From contig JAPWDM010000008.1 of NCBI GenBank assembly GCA_035578155.1, positions 32,572,280 through 32,636,279 of the forward strand: DNA of 64,000 nt, read 5' to 3'. Positions 1 through 8,346 of this stretch are shown one piece after another (position 1 is the first letter of the stretch; each line of letters opens with the position of its first letter). The position numbers and the translations under genes are program-made. The notes under the pieces were generated by a model. It made no database searches, was not told where the DNA came from, and worked only from the letters and a program-made list of their open reading frames with translations. The DNA comes from Brachynemurus nebulosus (lineage: Eukaryota; Arthropoda; Insecta; Neuroptera; Myrmeleontidae).

Positions 1-604
1 AGTAAAAGAATAAATCGCTATTTAATTTTAATTTTATAAATTCTAGTAAATGATTGTAGTCTTTATGTCAACAAAATCTAACTAAAATAATTTATCACTT
101 TTATCAGCATTGGGAAAATATTTGCTTAATTAGCAAAAAAATAATATGTTTGCAAATAAATTCGTATATATTACTGTACAATAAATACTTGGATTATTTC
201 TTAATATGTATACTATAGTTTAACTATGTTGTTTAATGTAAAAATTATAACAGCATTAAGATTTGCTAAATTTTTTTATAAAATAGTAGTTTTGAGGTAA
301 AAAATTTATAGAATATCATCTTAAAACTTACATCACAAATACATAATATAATTATAATATACAAATGCATGTGTACGGGTGTATTCTTATACAGGGTGTA
401 TCATGAAATATGCTTTTCAATTAGAATAATAAATAAGATTTTTGTTAATACTCTTATAGGTTAACGAAAGAAACTTCTTGCTGTAAAAAATAGGGAAATT
501 CAGGGTAATAATTAAATAAAACGCACATATTTTTTTTTTTAATTTTATTTATAGAATATGTATACAAAAAATTAAATTGTTTAAATCTATATATTACTTA
601 AAAT

Positions 605-1090
605 CTATTTATTTTCCATATAAAAATTTTTTAAAAGAATACAATTTTCTAATGAACAAATTTTATCTGAATGAAGCATACAGCGTCTTGAATAATATTC
701 ATCTCGCAGAATAGAAATCTTCGGTACATCAAATATTTCTTCCAAATTCAGAATCCACGGCTGGTTTTCGGTACCATCAAACAAACTTGATATCCATTTC
801 TTCTTTTCACCGCCCTTGACGTATATAACATCATACTTCTTTAATATAGGTTTTAATATGGTATGAAGTTTTTTGTACGGAATAAATCCATACGACCAAG
901 GTATTCCATGCCAATTTCGGCAAAGCCAACGGGCTACTCGTTGATATTTCTTCGGCAATTCGTTGAAATCAAACGGTGCGTCGAATATAAGATGTAATAT
1001 ATCATCTGAATTTTCTGCAGCAACACCAACTTCTTTAAAATAAAATTCGTTGTTAGCTCCTTGATAGCCTTGTATGTCAAGAAACGCCAT
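605..1090 (-). CDS. Nuclease-like 161-aa protein, left TIR copy
   Basis: Intact 161-aa frame starting ATGGCGTTTCTTGACATAC. Visible landmarks are an N-terminal DIQGY motif, a hydrophobic strand around ILHLIF, the segment WHGIPWSYGFIPY, then YVKGGEKKKW, NLEEIF and a late C..H..C set (residues near 138-150). I recognise this layout as a recurrent small protein of arthropod mobile or viral-like elements, plausibly an RNase H-like/exonuclease fold in which the N-terminal Asp would be catalytic. That is inference from pattern memory, not a search. A TATA box (CTATATAAAG on the minus strand, about 1137-1145) and a TCAGTT initiator precede it. It differs from the right-TIR copy (7156-7641) at only a few residues, such as RWLCRN against SWLYRN. 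Confidence 0.7.
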   Translation of the reverse strand: MAFLDIQGYQGANNEFYFKEVGVAAENSDDILHLIFDAPFDFNELPKKYQRVARWLCRNWHGIPWSYGFIPYKKLHTILKPILKKYDVIYVKGGEKKKWISSLFDGTENQPWILNLEEIFDVPKISILRDEYYSRRCMLHSDKICSLENCILLKNFYMENK

Positions 1091-1253
1091 TTTTTACCGC
1101 CGCCGTAGAACTGAAATTATTCACACAATCCACAACTTTATATAGAATAATTAAAAGTGGTGGGGATAGTTAGTTAATTTGTGGAATGTATTCGAAAATG
1201 GCTATTAATAGCTATTGCTAGTTTACCATCAAATTACAAACTGTTAATAATAT

Positions 1254-1430
1254 TTAGCATATTTGTGAGTACCAAGTTCTTTTCACTTTAAGACCTAGTG
1301 ATTTAAGGAATGCTAAATTTTCGGGTGAAATGTGTTGTTGCTTAAAAGTTTTACGTTTAATGATCTTAGGTTTCGAAAACCCTTTGCTATGTTGGCTAGC
1401 GGTGGACTGCGCTGAATTGTAAATTAACAT
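1254..1430 (-). CDS. Small basic 58-aa protein, left TIR copy
   Basis: The chosen ATG gives a protein starting MLIYNSAQST. The open frame extends nine codons further to a GTG, but the ATG start is shared by all three copies in the window. The middle is rich in Lys/Arg (PKIIKRKTF) and is followed by the conserved stretch HISPENLAFLKSLGLKVK. Function is unknown; it may be a nucleic-acid-binding or structural peptide of the element. TATAAAA lies upstream near 1540 (minus strand), about 110 bp before the ATG. The inverted copy at 6816 differs at a few residues. Confidence 0.55.
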   Translation of the reverse strand: MLIYNSAQSTASQHSKGFSKPKIIKRKTFKQQHISPENLAFLKSLGLKVKRTWYSQIC

Positions 1431-1624
1431 GGTTCCAAAATGTAATTGTTTTACCACGAAAGTATAATTTTCAACGAAAGAGATGTTAACTCTTTGACAA
1501 CCACCGGTAAATAGATAATATTTTATGTAAGTTCAACTATTTTATACCCTTCAACCATGATAAGGTGTATAAGCTGGAGTATAACTCAGCAAATTATATA
1601 GCGGTGGTGACGTAACACATAAAT

Positions 1625-1740
1625 GCGGTGGTTGTGTTGCGGTTGTGGCGGTTGTGTGGTGGTTGTGGTGTTTGTGTGGTGGTTGTGGTGTTTGTGTGGC
1701 GGTTGTGGCGGTTGCGGTTGTGTGGTGGTGACGGGGTAGC
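1625..1740. repeat. GGTTGTGGC-type minisatellite in the left TIR
   Basis: Degenerate 6-9-bp units of GGTTGTGGC/GGTTGTGTG, open in several frames by composition only. The inverted counterpart is 6430-6625, longer and with different unit order, so the two arrays have diverged faster than the surrounding TIR. Element 2 has a different 21-bp array at the equivalent place. Confidence 0.85.
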
Positions 1741-1858
1741 AGCGGTGTTTGCGGCTGAAGTGAACAACTTTATCATTAATTCAATCGAAGCAGCAATTTA
1801 CTGTACACAATGAAGCGGTGGTGACATCTCGCGGTGTTTGTTGAACGCAATATCTAAA

Positions 1859-2797
1859 TTAATCATCATCATAATCGCTAGCATCTTCTTTATCAGTTGC
1901 ATCCAGATAATCACCTAGTGGCTCAATAACATCAGCCTTTTGAAGTTCACGAAGTATAGAGAATATTTCTTGACCGACAGTAGTTTCTCTTAAAGCATCT
2001 AACTCTTCGATTGAAGCTTCACTATCATCAACGTTAAACAATATGTTTTTATTTTCCTCTAAACTCCGAATAATATTGAGTATTTTTTCACCAGTCTCTG
2101 AAGTCTCATATAAACGTCGTAATTCATCTATTAAAGTATTAGGATTATGCCAGTATTTTATTTTTTTCGATTGCCCATTAGCATTTTCCGAGTCGTTGTA
2201 TTTGATACGCTTAGCAAGTAGTTCTTGATCCGTTGAATTGACTGGACGTTTTATTGCTATTCGTTCATTAGAATCCTCACTTTTATTTTGAGTTTCTTTG
2301 ATTAATAAAATATCCAAAAGAGTTTGCAGAGCTGTAGTTAACTTGGGAATGATAACAGTTCCACTATCAGAAGTGGTTAAAACCCTGTTATTAGACTCAT
2401 CGCTGGGTGTGTAAACATTATTTTGATTTCTTAAATTATTAAAAGTGGTTAAAACCCTGTTATTAGACTCATCGCTGGGTGTGTAAACACTATTTTGATT
2501 TCTTAAATTATTAAATTTAGTTTGAATTGCTTTTGATGCAGCTTTAATTCTTTGTTCAAGTGGATTGACCCTTTCTTCAACTTTATTGTTTAGAAATTCA
2601 TCATCAACATCATTCCTCCCGGTATCATAACTAGATAAGTCATCGGCCGTGTCTAATGTTTGTCTTTTTAGCGGATCAAGAGAGTAACTATTTTCAAACC
2701 TTTTTGGTGAAAATTCCCGCATATGTGTATTTCTTATATGACGTGAAAGAGAATCTTTCCGCGAGAAGCTTTTATAGCACCGCGTACACTCGAACAT
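1859..2797 (-). CDS. C2H2 zinc-finger protein (312 aa), element 1
   Basis: One N-terminal classical finger at residues 3-26 (C-X2-C, then H-X4-H: FECTRCYKSFSRKDSLSRH). The middle is long, polar and low-complexity. The C-terminal ~110 residues are conserved with the element 2 protein (KKIKYWHNPNTLIDEL through GDYLDATDKEDASDYDDD). It ends in an acidic Asp tail. This suggests a DNA-binding regulatory or replication-associated protein; the target is unknown. A TATA box (TATATAAG, minus strand, about 2862-2869) lies about 65 bp upstream of the ATG. A 24-residue segment is tandemly duplicated inside it (2371-2514). The stop codon sits at the inner edge of the left TIR. Confidence 0.75.
   Translation of the reverse strand: MFECTRCYKSFSRKDSLSRHIRNTHMREFSPKRFENSYSLDPLKRQTLDTADDLSSYDTGRNDVDDEFLNNKVEERVNPLEQRIKAASKAIQTKFNNLRNQNSVYTPSDESNNRVLTTFNNLRNQNNVYTPSDESNNRVLTTSDSGTVIIPKLTTALQTLLDILLIKETQNKSEDSNERIAIKRPVNSTDQELLAKRIKYNDSENANGQSKKIKYWHNPNTLIDELRRLYETSETGEKILNIIRSLEENKNILFNVDDSEASIEELDALRETTVGQEIFSILRELQKADVIEPLGDYLDATDKEDASDYDDD
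2371..2514 (-). repeat. 72-bp in-frame tandem duplication in the zinc-finger gene
   Basis: Two 72-bp units (2371-2442, 2443-2514), nearly identical, keep the frame and duplicate the segment around NNRVLTTFNNLRNQN. The element 2 protein lacks it. Confidence 0.9.
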
Positions 2798-2861
2798 TAT
2801 AATAGATGTGTAAAGCTCAACTAGTCTTACAAGATTAATTCAGAATTGTGTTAGCGATTAC

Positions 2862-2869
2862 TTATATAC
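2862..2869 (-). promoter_or_regulatory. TATA box of the element 1 zinc-finger gene
   Basis: Minus-strand TATATAAG about 65 bp upstream of the ATG. Element 2 has TATATATAAG at 61464-61473 about 70 bp before its zinc-finger ATG, so the site is conserved between diverged copies. Confidence 0.55.
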
Positions 2870-2940
2870 TCCACCACCACCACCACCACCACCACCACCG
2901 CCGCCACCACCACCACCACCGCCGCCACCGCAACCACCAC
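2869..2940. repeat. (CCA)n/(CCG)n microsatellite
   Basis: About 70 bp of CCA units with CCG interruptions, immediately upstream of the zinc-finger promoter. Shorter CCA runs lie at 3785-3813 and 5107-5134, each upstream of a copy of the 120-aa gene. Confidence 0.95.
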
Positions 2941-3348
2941 ATCTGAGTTGCTCATTTTACTCCATGGAGTAGCGGTTGACATTCAGCTTACACATTTTGC
3001 CTCCATTACGCTCTTTCGATTCGGAAATTAGTTTAGAAAAATGAATGAAAAGCTATATGCAAGTGTCAGGTGACTCAACACCAACATTAACATACTTGCT
3101 CCTGAATATAGGCAATTACATTACATTGTCAAGTGGCTCCATACCTACTAAGGGTCTTATCATTATTCAAGATATAATTTGGGAGGTTCTAATGTGTTGT
3201 AAAATAAAAACAATATAAGAATTTATACGTAAAATAATTTATTTTTTAATAAAATATACGTTTCAATATTAAAATTAAAAAGTAAATCAATTCATTTTCA
3301 CATCTGACAGTTTCCTTAAGCTTACACCAAACATCATACATGTGATAG

Positions 3349-3711
3349 CTACTTGCTAAATTCCACATTATGTAAAAAACCACTAGAATCAGTTCCTTTA
3401 TATGTAATAAAATATTGTCCTGTACGTAAACATTGCATGGTCTGCTCATCCAAATCCGTGAATCGTTTTGGAAGGAACACTTGAGCATCTGCAAGTTCCA
3501 CCGCAACCGCTGGCCCATATCGAGTTTCCATGCGTCGTACATCAAGAATTTTCCACGTTTCATATGGTTTGAGTGTAGATAGCGATTTGAATGGTTTACC
3601 AGCACCAAGTTTATTCAACTTCTCCAAAACCGGATCCATTGTTGTATCAGTGGCAGTAAAAGTGGTCCACAGATCACTTATACTTAACTCAACACCGTGT
3701 TGTTCAGACAT
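3349..3711 (-). CDS. 120-aa protein, possible ssDNA-binding, copy 1
   Basis: Single-exon frame beginning MSEQHGVELSISDLW. The second half has alternating hydrophobic strands: LKPYETWKILDVRRMETRYG, VAVELADAQVFLPKRF, then YFITYKGT. This resembles small beta-barrel (OB-like) proteins that I recall beside polymerase genes in arthropod Polinton-like elements, so a single-stranded-DNA-binding role is plausible but unproven. Protein sequence is identical to copy 2 (4679-5041). A TATTTAAG-like box lies about 45 bp upstream near 3752-3759. Alternative-frame shadows on both strands are not credible genes. Confidence 0.65.
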   Translation of the reverse strand: MSEQHGVELSISDLWTTFTATDTTMDPVLEKLNKLGAGKPFKSLSTLKPYETWKILDVRRMETRYGPAVAVELADAQVFLPKRFTDLDEQTMQCLRTGQYFITYKGTDSSGFLHNVEFSK

Positions 3712-3956
3712 TTTGCCAATACACTGCCAATTTCTGTTACAGCACGTCGCTTAAATAAATTATGAGTTGCCACCACAAAAACCACCACCACCACCACCAC
3801 CACCACCACCACCCAAACACAACTACAAAATTTGAGTTGCTCATTTTACCCCACCGGTATGTTTATTCCCACACAGCTACAAATTAAGTTACTCTAAAGC
3901 AACCACACCTTCATATGATCAGTGTTTATACACCACAACCAATGGAAAATATCAAA

Positions 3957-4106
3957 TAAACATTAACATTTATTTAGTAATAAGGTATAATGCATATTTT
4001 GAGTATTCAACAAAAACTTTAATACTGATTAATAGGTATTGGTCAATTCCACTGTTACTCAAAATATACGTTATACCTCATTACTAAATAAATGCTAATG
4101 TTTGTT
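3957..4106. promoter_or_regulatory. Imperfect palindrome between 120-aa and Cys-rich genes, copy 1
   Basis: A left arm of about 49 bp (3957-4005) and a right arm (4056-4106) are inverted complements with a few mismatches around ATTTAGTAATAAGGTATAA. GTGGAATTG-type inverted motifs sit inside and just outside. The copy in unit 2 lies near 5278-5430, and a shorter relative precedes the third Cys-rich gene (about 5815-5915). It could be a replication origin, a terminator for the gene to its right, or a small foldback insertion. Confidence 0.5.
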
Positions 4107-4168
4107 TTAACAACCGTGGAATTGGTCAATACTTATGATGTGGCAATCAGGTGATTGATTTTACTAAA

Positions 4169-4357
4169 TTATTCGCAATTGCAGCGGCTTTTACATGTGG
4201 GACAGTTTACATAATTACAAACACAGTTTGGAAATGGCATCATACATCGTTTACAACACATGCAAATTCGTTTTTCGTTTCGACACCTATCACAATACTC
4301 GGGGAAGGAACACTTACACTGTGGTGGTTGAAATTTACAAATACCACAAATCGGCAT
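4169..4357 (-). CDS. Cys-rich small protein, copy 1 (promoter-less, chimeric upstream)
   Basis: From MPICGICKF the frame gives a 62-residue protein with about 17 Cys in C-X2-C, C-X-C and CC arrangements (CDRCRN, CMCCKRC, CPTCKSRCNC). It is probably zinc-binding or disulfide-rich; no known family is assigned. The open frame continues upstream to 4462 only because the tandem-duplication junction at 4361 fused it to 3' sequence of the next unit. The MLVKFQKV leader and TATAAATA box present before copies 2 and 3 are missing, so this copy may be silent. Confidence 0.5.
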   Translation of the reverse strand: MPICGICKFQPPQCKCSFPEYCDRCRNEKRICMCCKRCMMPFPNCVCNYVNCPTCKSRCNCE

Positions 4358-4360
4358 GTT

Positions 4361-5685
4361 GTTTAGAAAAATGAATGAAAAGCTATATGCAAGTGTCAGG
4401 TGACTCAACACCAACATTAACATACTTGCTCCTGAATATAGGCAATTACATTGCATTGTCAAGTGGCTCCATACCTACTAAGGGTCTTATCATTATTCAA
4501 GATATAATTTGGGAGGTTCTAATGTGTTGTAAAATAAGAACAATATAAGAATTTATACGTAAAATAATTTATTTTTTAATAAAATATACGTTTCAATATT
4601 AAAATTAAAAAGTAAATCAATTCATTTTCACATCTGACAGTTTCCTTAAGCTTACACCAAACATCATACATGTGATAGCTACTTGCTAAATTCCACATTA
4701 TGTAAAAAACCACTAGAATCAGTTCCTTTATATGTAATAAAATATTGTCCTGTACGTAAACATTGCATGGTCTGCTCATCCAAATCCGTGAATCGTTTTG
4801 GAAGGAACACTTGAGCATCTGCAAGTTCCACCGCAACCGCTGGCCCATATCGAGTTTCCATGCGTCGTACATCAAGAATTTTCCACGTTTCATACGGCTT
4901 GAGTGTAGATAGCGATTTGAATGGTTTACCAGCACCAAGTTTATTCAACTTCTCCAAAACCGGATCCATTGTTGTATCAGTGGCAGTAAAAGTGGTCCAC
5001 AGATCACTTATACTTAACTCAACACCGTGTTGTTCAGACATTTTTCCAATACACTGCCAATTTATATTACAGCACGTCGCTTAAATAAATTATGAGTTGC
5101 CACCACAAAAACCACCACCACCACCACCACCACCCCAACACAACTACAAAATTTGAGTTGCTCATTTTACCCCACCGGTATGTTTATTCCCACACAGCTA
5201 CAAATTAAGTTACTCTAAAGCAACCACACCTTCATATGATCAGTGTTTATACACTACAACCAATGGAAAATATCAAATAAACATTAACATTTATTTAGTA
5301 ATAAGGTATAATGCATATTTTGAGTATTCAACAAAAACTTTAATACTGATTAATAGGTATTGGTCAATTCCACTGTTACTCAAAATATACGTTATACCTC
5401 ATTACTAAATAAATGCTAATGTTTGTTTTAACAATCGTGGAATTGGTCAATACTTATGATGTGGCAATCAGGTGATTGATTTTACTAAATTATTCGCAAT
5501 TGCAGCGGCTTTTACATGTGGGACAGTTTACATAATTACAAACACAGTTTGGAAATGGCATCATACATCGTTTACAACACATGCAAATTCGTTTTTCGTT
5601 TCGACACCTATCACAATACTCGGGGAAGGAACACTTACACTGTGGTGGTTGAAATTTACAAATACCACAAATCGGCATGTTGTTT
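4361..5685. repeat. 1330-bp tandem duplication, second unit
   Basis: Second copy. It ends at GTTTTTG, where the parental sequence continues into the leader of the Cys-rich gene. Because of the junction, only this unit keeps the upstream promoter of its Cys-rich gene. Confidence 0.92.
4679..5041 (-). CDS. 120-aa protein, possible ssDNA-binding, copy 2
   Basis: Encodes exactly the same 120 residues as 3349-3711, with only isolated silent changes (for example TACGG for TATGG near 4893). The duplicated upstream region keeps the TATTTAAG-like box and a shorter CCA run. Two intact copies could raise dosage of a protein needed in large amounts, as expected of a DNA-binding coat, but this may simply be recent duplication. 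Confidence 0.65.
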   Translation of the reverse strand: MSEQHGVELSISDLWTTFTATDTTMDPVLEKLNKLGAGKPFKSLSTLKPYETWKILDVRRMETRYGPAVAVELADAQVFLPKRFTDLDEQTMQCLRTGQYFITYKGTDSSGFLHNVEFSK

Positions 5686-5714
5686 TTGTTTACTTTCTGG
5701 AACTTAACCAACAA
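5490..5714 (-). CDS. Cys-rich small protein, copy 2
   Basis: 74 aa starting MLVKFQKVNKNNMPICG. Cys spacing is the same as copy 1, ending CPTCKSRCNCE. TATAAATA (minus strand, 5741-5748) lies about 30 bp upstream of the ATG, so either the leader is very short or translation starts at the internal Met (MPICG). No transmembrane segment. A zinc-binding regulatory role is possible; function unknown. Confidence 0.6.
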   Translation of the reverse strand: MLVKFQKVNKNNMPICGICKFQPPQCKCSFPEYCDRCRNEKRICMCCKRCMMPFPNCVCNYVNCPTCKSRCNCE

Positions 5715-5740
5715 ATGACATCCGGTTAATAATTCAGTTG

Positions 5741-5748
5741 TATTTATA
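5741..5748 (-). promoter_or_regulatory. TATA box of Cys-rich gene copy 2
   Basis: Minus-strand TATAAATA in CTATAAATACAACTG. The identical box precedes copy 3 at 6211-6218. Confidence 0.5.
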
Positions 5749-5956
5749 GTATTTTGACTGAAACCAAATAATCTAATATTTTATAAAAAATCGATATTTA
5801 ATCGATATTAACCAATTCCACTGTTACACAAAATATCCATTATGCCTCATTACATCGCTGGTCATTGCCTTATAAATAAATGTTTACGTTGGTTTGAGCA
5901 ACCGTGGAATTGGTCAATATGTATTATGTGGCAATCAGATGATTGATTTTACTAAA

Positions 5957-6184
5957 TTATTTGCAATTGCAGCGGCCTTTGCATGTGGTACAGTTTATAT
6001 AATTGCAAACACAGTTTGGAAATGGCATCATACATCGTTTACAACACATGCAAATTCGTTTTTCATTTCGACACCTATCACAGTACTCGTAGAAGGCACA
6101 CTTACACTGTGACGGTTGAAATTTACAAATACCACAAATCGGCATGTTGCTGTTGTTGTTTACCTTCTGGAACTTAACCAACAA
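5957..6184 (-). CDS. Cys-rich small protein, copy 3 (diverged)
   Basis: 75 aa with the same Cys framework as copies 1 and 2 but about ten substitutions (for example CKCAFYEYC, CTTCKGRCNC) and an extra Asn codon in the leader. All Cys in the motifs are retained, implying past selection on the fold. TATAAATA at 6211-6218. This is an older duplicate than the 1330-bp event. Confidence 0.6.
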   Translation of the reverse strand: MLVKFQKVNNNSNMPICGICKFQPSQCKCAFYEYCDRCRNEKRICMCCKRCMMPFPNCVCNYINCTTCKGRCNCK

Positions 6185-6210
6185 GTGACATCCGGTTAGT
6201 AATTCAGTTG

Positions 6211-6218
6211 TATTTATA
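6211..6218 (-). promoter_or_regulatory. TATA box of Cys-rich gene copy 3
   Basis: Minus-strand TATAAATA, about 27-34 bp before the first ATG. Confidence 0.5.
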
Positions 6219-6429
6219 GTATTTTGTAACCGAAATTTTCCAATATTTTATCTAAAATCGATATCTAATAATCTTCCAGCATAAGAGCAGGGAAGAGGAA
6301 CGTCACCAGATTGATTAATTTAGATATTGCGTTCAACAAACACCGCGAGATGTCACCACCGATTTATTGTCTACAGTAAATTGCTGCTTCGATTGAATTA
6401 ATGATAAAGTTGTGCACGTCAGCCGCAAA

Positions 6430-6625
6430 CACCGCTGCTACCCCGCCACCCCCACAACCACCACACAACCACCGAAACCACCATACAAATACCACCGCCA
6501 CACAAACACCACCGCCGCCACCACACAAACACCACCGCCACCGCCACACAAACACCACCGCCACCACCACACAACCGCCACACAAACACCGCCACCGCCA
6601 CAAACGCAACACAACCACCGCATTT
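6430..6625. repeat. CCACCGCCACACAAACA-type minisatellite in the right TIR
   Basis: Inverted counterpart of 1625-1740, expanded to about 195 bp. It explains several spurious His/Thr-rich and Val/Trp-rich frames on both strands. Confidence 0.9.
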
Positions 6626-6699
6626 GTGTGTTACGTCACCACCGCTATATAATTTGCTGAGTTATACTCAAGCTTATACACCTTATCATGGTTGAAGGG

Positions 6700-6706
6700 T
6701 ATAAAA
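6700..6706 (+). promoter_or_regulatory. TATA box of the small basic gene
   Basis: GGGTATAAAATAG, a strong TATA match. It is conserved in all three copies (minus strand near 1540 and 60760). Confidence 0.55.
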
Positions 6707-6815
6707 TAGTTGAACTTACATAAAATATTATCTATTTACCGGTGGTTGTCAAAGAGTTAACATCTCTTTCGTTGAAAATTATACTTTCGTGGTAAAACAA
6801 TTACATTTTGGAACC

Positions 6816-6992
6816 ATGTTAATTTACAATTCAGCGCAGTCCACCGCTAGAGAACCTAGCAAAGGACTTTCGAAACCTAAGATCATTAAACGTAAAACTT
6901 TTGAGCAACAACACATTTCACCTGAAAATTTAGCATTCCTTAAATCACTAGGTCTTAAAGTGAAAAGAACCTGGTACTCACAAATGTGCTAA
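6816..6992 (+). CDS. Small basic 58-aa protein, right TIR copy
   Basis: Starts MLIYNSAQSTAREPSKG and ends in KRTWYSQMC. The conserved core HISPENLAFLKSLGLKVK matches the copies at 1254-1430 and 60439-60654. It points outward toward the nuclease-like gene 160 bp downstream. Function unknown. Confidence 0.55.
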   Translation: MLIYNSAQSTAREPSKGLSKPKIIKRKTFEQQHISPENLAFLKSLGLKVKRTWYSQMC

Positions 6993-7101
6993 ATATTATT
7001 AACAGTTTGTAATTTGATGGTAAACTAGCAATAGCTATTAATAGCCATTTTCGAATACGTTCCACAAATTAACTAACTACCCCCACCACTTTTAATTATT
7101 C

Positions 7102-7137
7102 TATATAAAGTTGTGGATTGTGTGAATAATTTCAGTT
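7102..7137 (+). promoter_or_regulatory. TATA box and initiator of the nuclease-like gene
   Basis: TATATAAAG at 7102-7110 and TTCAGTTC at 7131-7138 are about 30 bp apart, the standard metazoan spacing. The ATG follows at 7156, giving a ~22-nt leader. The same pair is present in the left TIR copy. Confidence 0.6.
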
Positions 7138-7155
7138 CTACGGTGGCGGTAAAAA

Positions 7156-7641
7156 ATGGCGTTTCTTGACATACAAGGCTATCAAGGAGCTAACAACGAA
7201 TTTTATTTTAAAGAAGTTGGTATTGCTGCAGAAAATTCGGATGATATATTACATCTTATATTCGACGCACCGTTTGATTTCAACGAGTTGCCGAAGAAAT
7301 ATCAACGAGTAGCCAGTTGGCTTTACCGAAATTGGCATGGCATACCTTGGTCGTATGGATTTATTCCATACAAAAAACTTCATACCATATTGAAACCTAT
7401 ATTAAAGAAGTATGATGTTATATACGTCAAGGGTGGTGAAAAGAAGAAATGGATATCAAGTTTGTTTGATGGTACCGAAAACCAGCCGTGGATTTTGAAT
7501 TTGGAAGAAATATTTGATGTACCGAAGATTTCCATTCTGCGAGATGAATATTATTCAAGACGCTGTATGCTTCATTCAGATAAAATTTGTTCATTAGAAA
7601 ATTGTATTCTTTTAAAAAATTTTTATATGGAAAATAAATAG
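7156..7641 (+). CDS. Nuclease-like 161-aa protein, right TIR copy
   Basis: Intact duplicate of 605-1090 with the same motifs (DIQGY, WHGIPWSYGFIPY, YVKGGEKKKW, NLEEIFDVP). An AATAAAA poly(A) signal lies about 55 bp after the stop, at 7699-7705. Two intact copies at opposite ends of the element imply homogenisation of the TIRs by recombination or replication. Confidence 0.7.
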   Translation: MAFLDIQGYQGANNEFYFKEVGIAAENSDDILHLIFDAPFDFNELPKKYQRVASWLYRNWHGIPWSYGFIPYKKLHTILKPILKKYDVIYVKGGEKKKWISSLFDGTENQPWILNLEEIFDVPKISILRDEYYSRRCMLHSDKICSLENCILLKNFYMENK

Positions 7642-8346
7642 ATTTTAAGTAATATATAGATTTAAGCAATTTAATTTTTTGTATACATTTATTCTATAAA
7701 TAAAATTTAAAAAAAAAAAAATATGTGCGTTTTATTTAATTATTACCCTGCATTCCCCTATTTTTTACAGCAAAAAGTTTCTTTCGTTAACCTATAAGAG
7801 TATTAACAAAAATCTTATGAAATTTATTGTTCTAATTGAAAAGCATATTTCATGATACACCCTGTATACTAAAATATTTATTAAAAATACTAAATATACA
7901 CCCGTTATATATACATGATATTATTTGTATGTTAATGATAGAGTAGCAAATTCAAAATGTTCTAGTCTAGTAAATAAAAAATTTTGATTTTACAGACTTA
8001 AAAATTTAGTAAAACTCAATGCTGTTATCTTTTTTTTATATTAAGCGACGTGTTTAACTTATAGTAATTTAAAACCAAAAATTGAACTTTTATTCTGTTT
8101 AAAAATGTTAAATACAATACTATTATACCCTAATATGAATATGTATCAGTATTAAAATGATATACATTGATTTTGCTGATTAAACAAATTTTTTGCAATA
8201 TTTATATTTTATAATTAGATTTAATACTTATTCATAAATGGCTATACAATTCGTTTACTAGTATTCATAAAAATTATTATTATATTAAAATTTTCTTTCT
8301 TATTCTCAATATACAGAGTGTATACATAAAATATTTTTAATATACA

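Larger units (their letters stand above)
1..1864. repeat. Left terminal inverted repeat of element 1
   Basis: Near-identical inverted copy of 6313-8346 over the inner ~1.45 kb (about 395-1864), becoming clearly diverged outside the motif TACAGGGTGTATCATG at about 390. It carries the nuclease-like gene, the small basic gene and a GGTTGTGGC-type minisatellite. The inner boundary coincides with the stop codon of the zinc-finger gene at 1859. Positions 19 to about 1460 also match 59186 onward in element 2 directly. Confidence 0.85.
3031..4360. repeat. 1330-bp tandem duplication, first unit
   Basis: 3031-4360 and 4361 to about 5685 are near-identical direct copies; the second is slightly shorter because its CCA run is shorter. 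Each holds one 120-aa gene, a palindromic spacer and one Cys-rich gene. The junction has a 4-bp GTTT microhomology, and the few differences indicate a recent event. Confidence 0.92.
1..8346. mobile_element. Element 1: Polinton/virus-like element with ~2-kb terminal inverted repeats
   Basis: Sequence 1-1864 is the inverted complement of 6313 to about 8346. The left tip lies just outside the window. The same terminal sequence starts element 2 at 59145, so the outer end can be fixed near 8346, where TGTATATT (read inward) begins. Unique middle genes (1859-6184) all run on the minus strand; the two terminal genes are in both repeats and point outward. Long inverted repeats, compact single-exon genes with individual TATA boxes, and a relative carrying a family B polymerase suggest a Polinton/adintovirus-like or related endogenous viral element. 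No polymerase, capsid, integrase or protease frame is seen here, so it is probably non-autonomous or a derivative. No target duplication can be read because the left flank is missing. Confidence 0.75.
6313..8346. repeat. Right terminal inverted repeat of element 1
   Basis: Inverted complement of 1-1864. The outer part beyond TACACCCTGTATA-like sequence at 7853-7868 is more diverged but still alignable: TTTAGTAAAACTCAATGCTG, then TTTACTAGTAT. The last 38 bp (8309-8346) match the inverted first 38 bp of element 2 at 59145-59182 with a few mismatches. This places the element end at 8346. Confidence 0.8.

Noticed and set aside
3246..3608. 120-aa frame overlapping the 120-aa gene in another frame (also 4576-4938)
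   Set aside because: Overlaps the better-supported frame, has an unlikely composition, and is conserved only because the DNA is duplicated.
6364..6660. Several His/Thr/Pro- and Trp/Val-rich frames on both strands
   Set aside because: All are readings of the CCACCGCCACACAAACA minisatellite.
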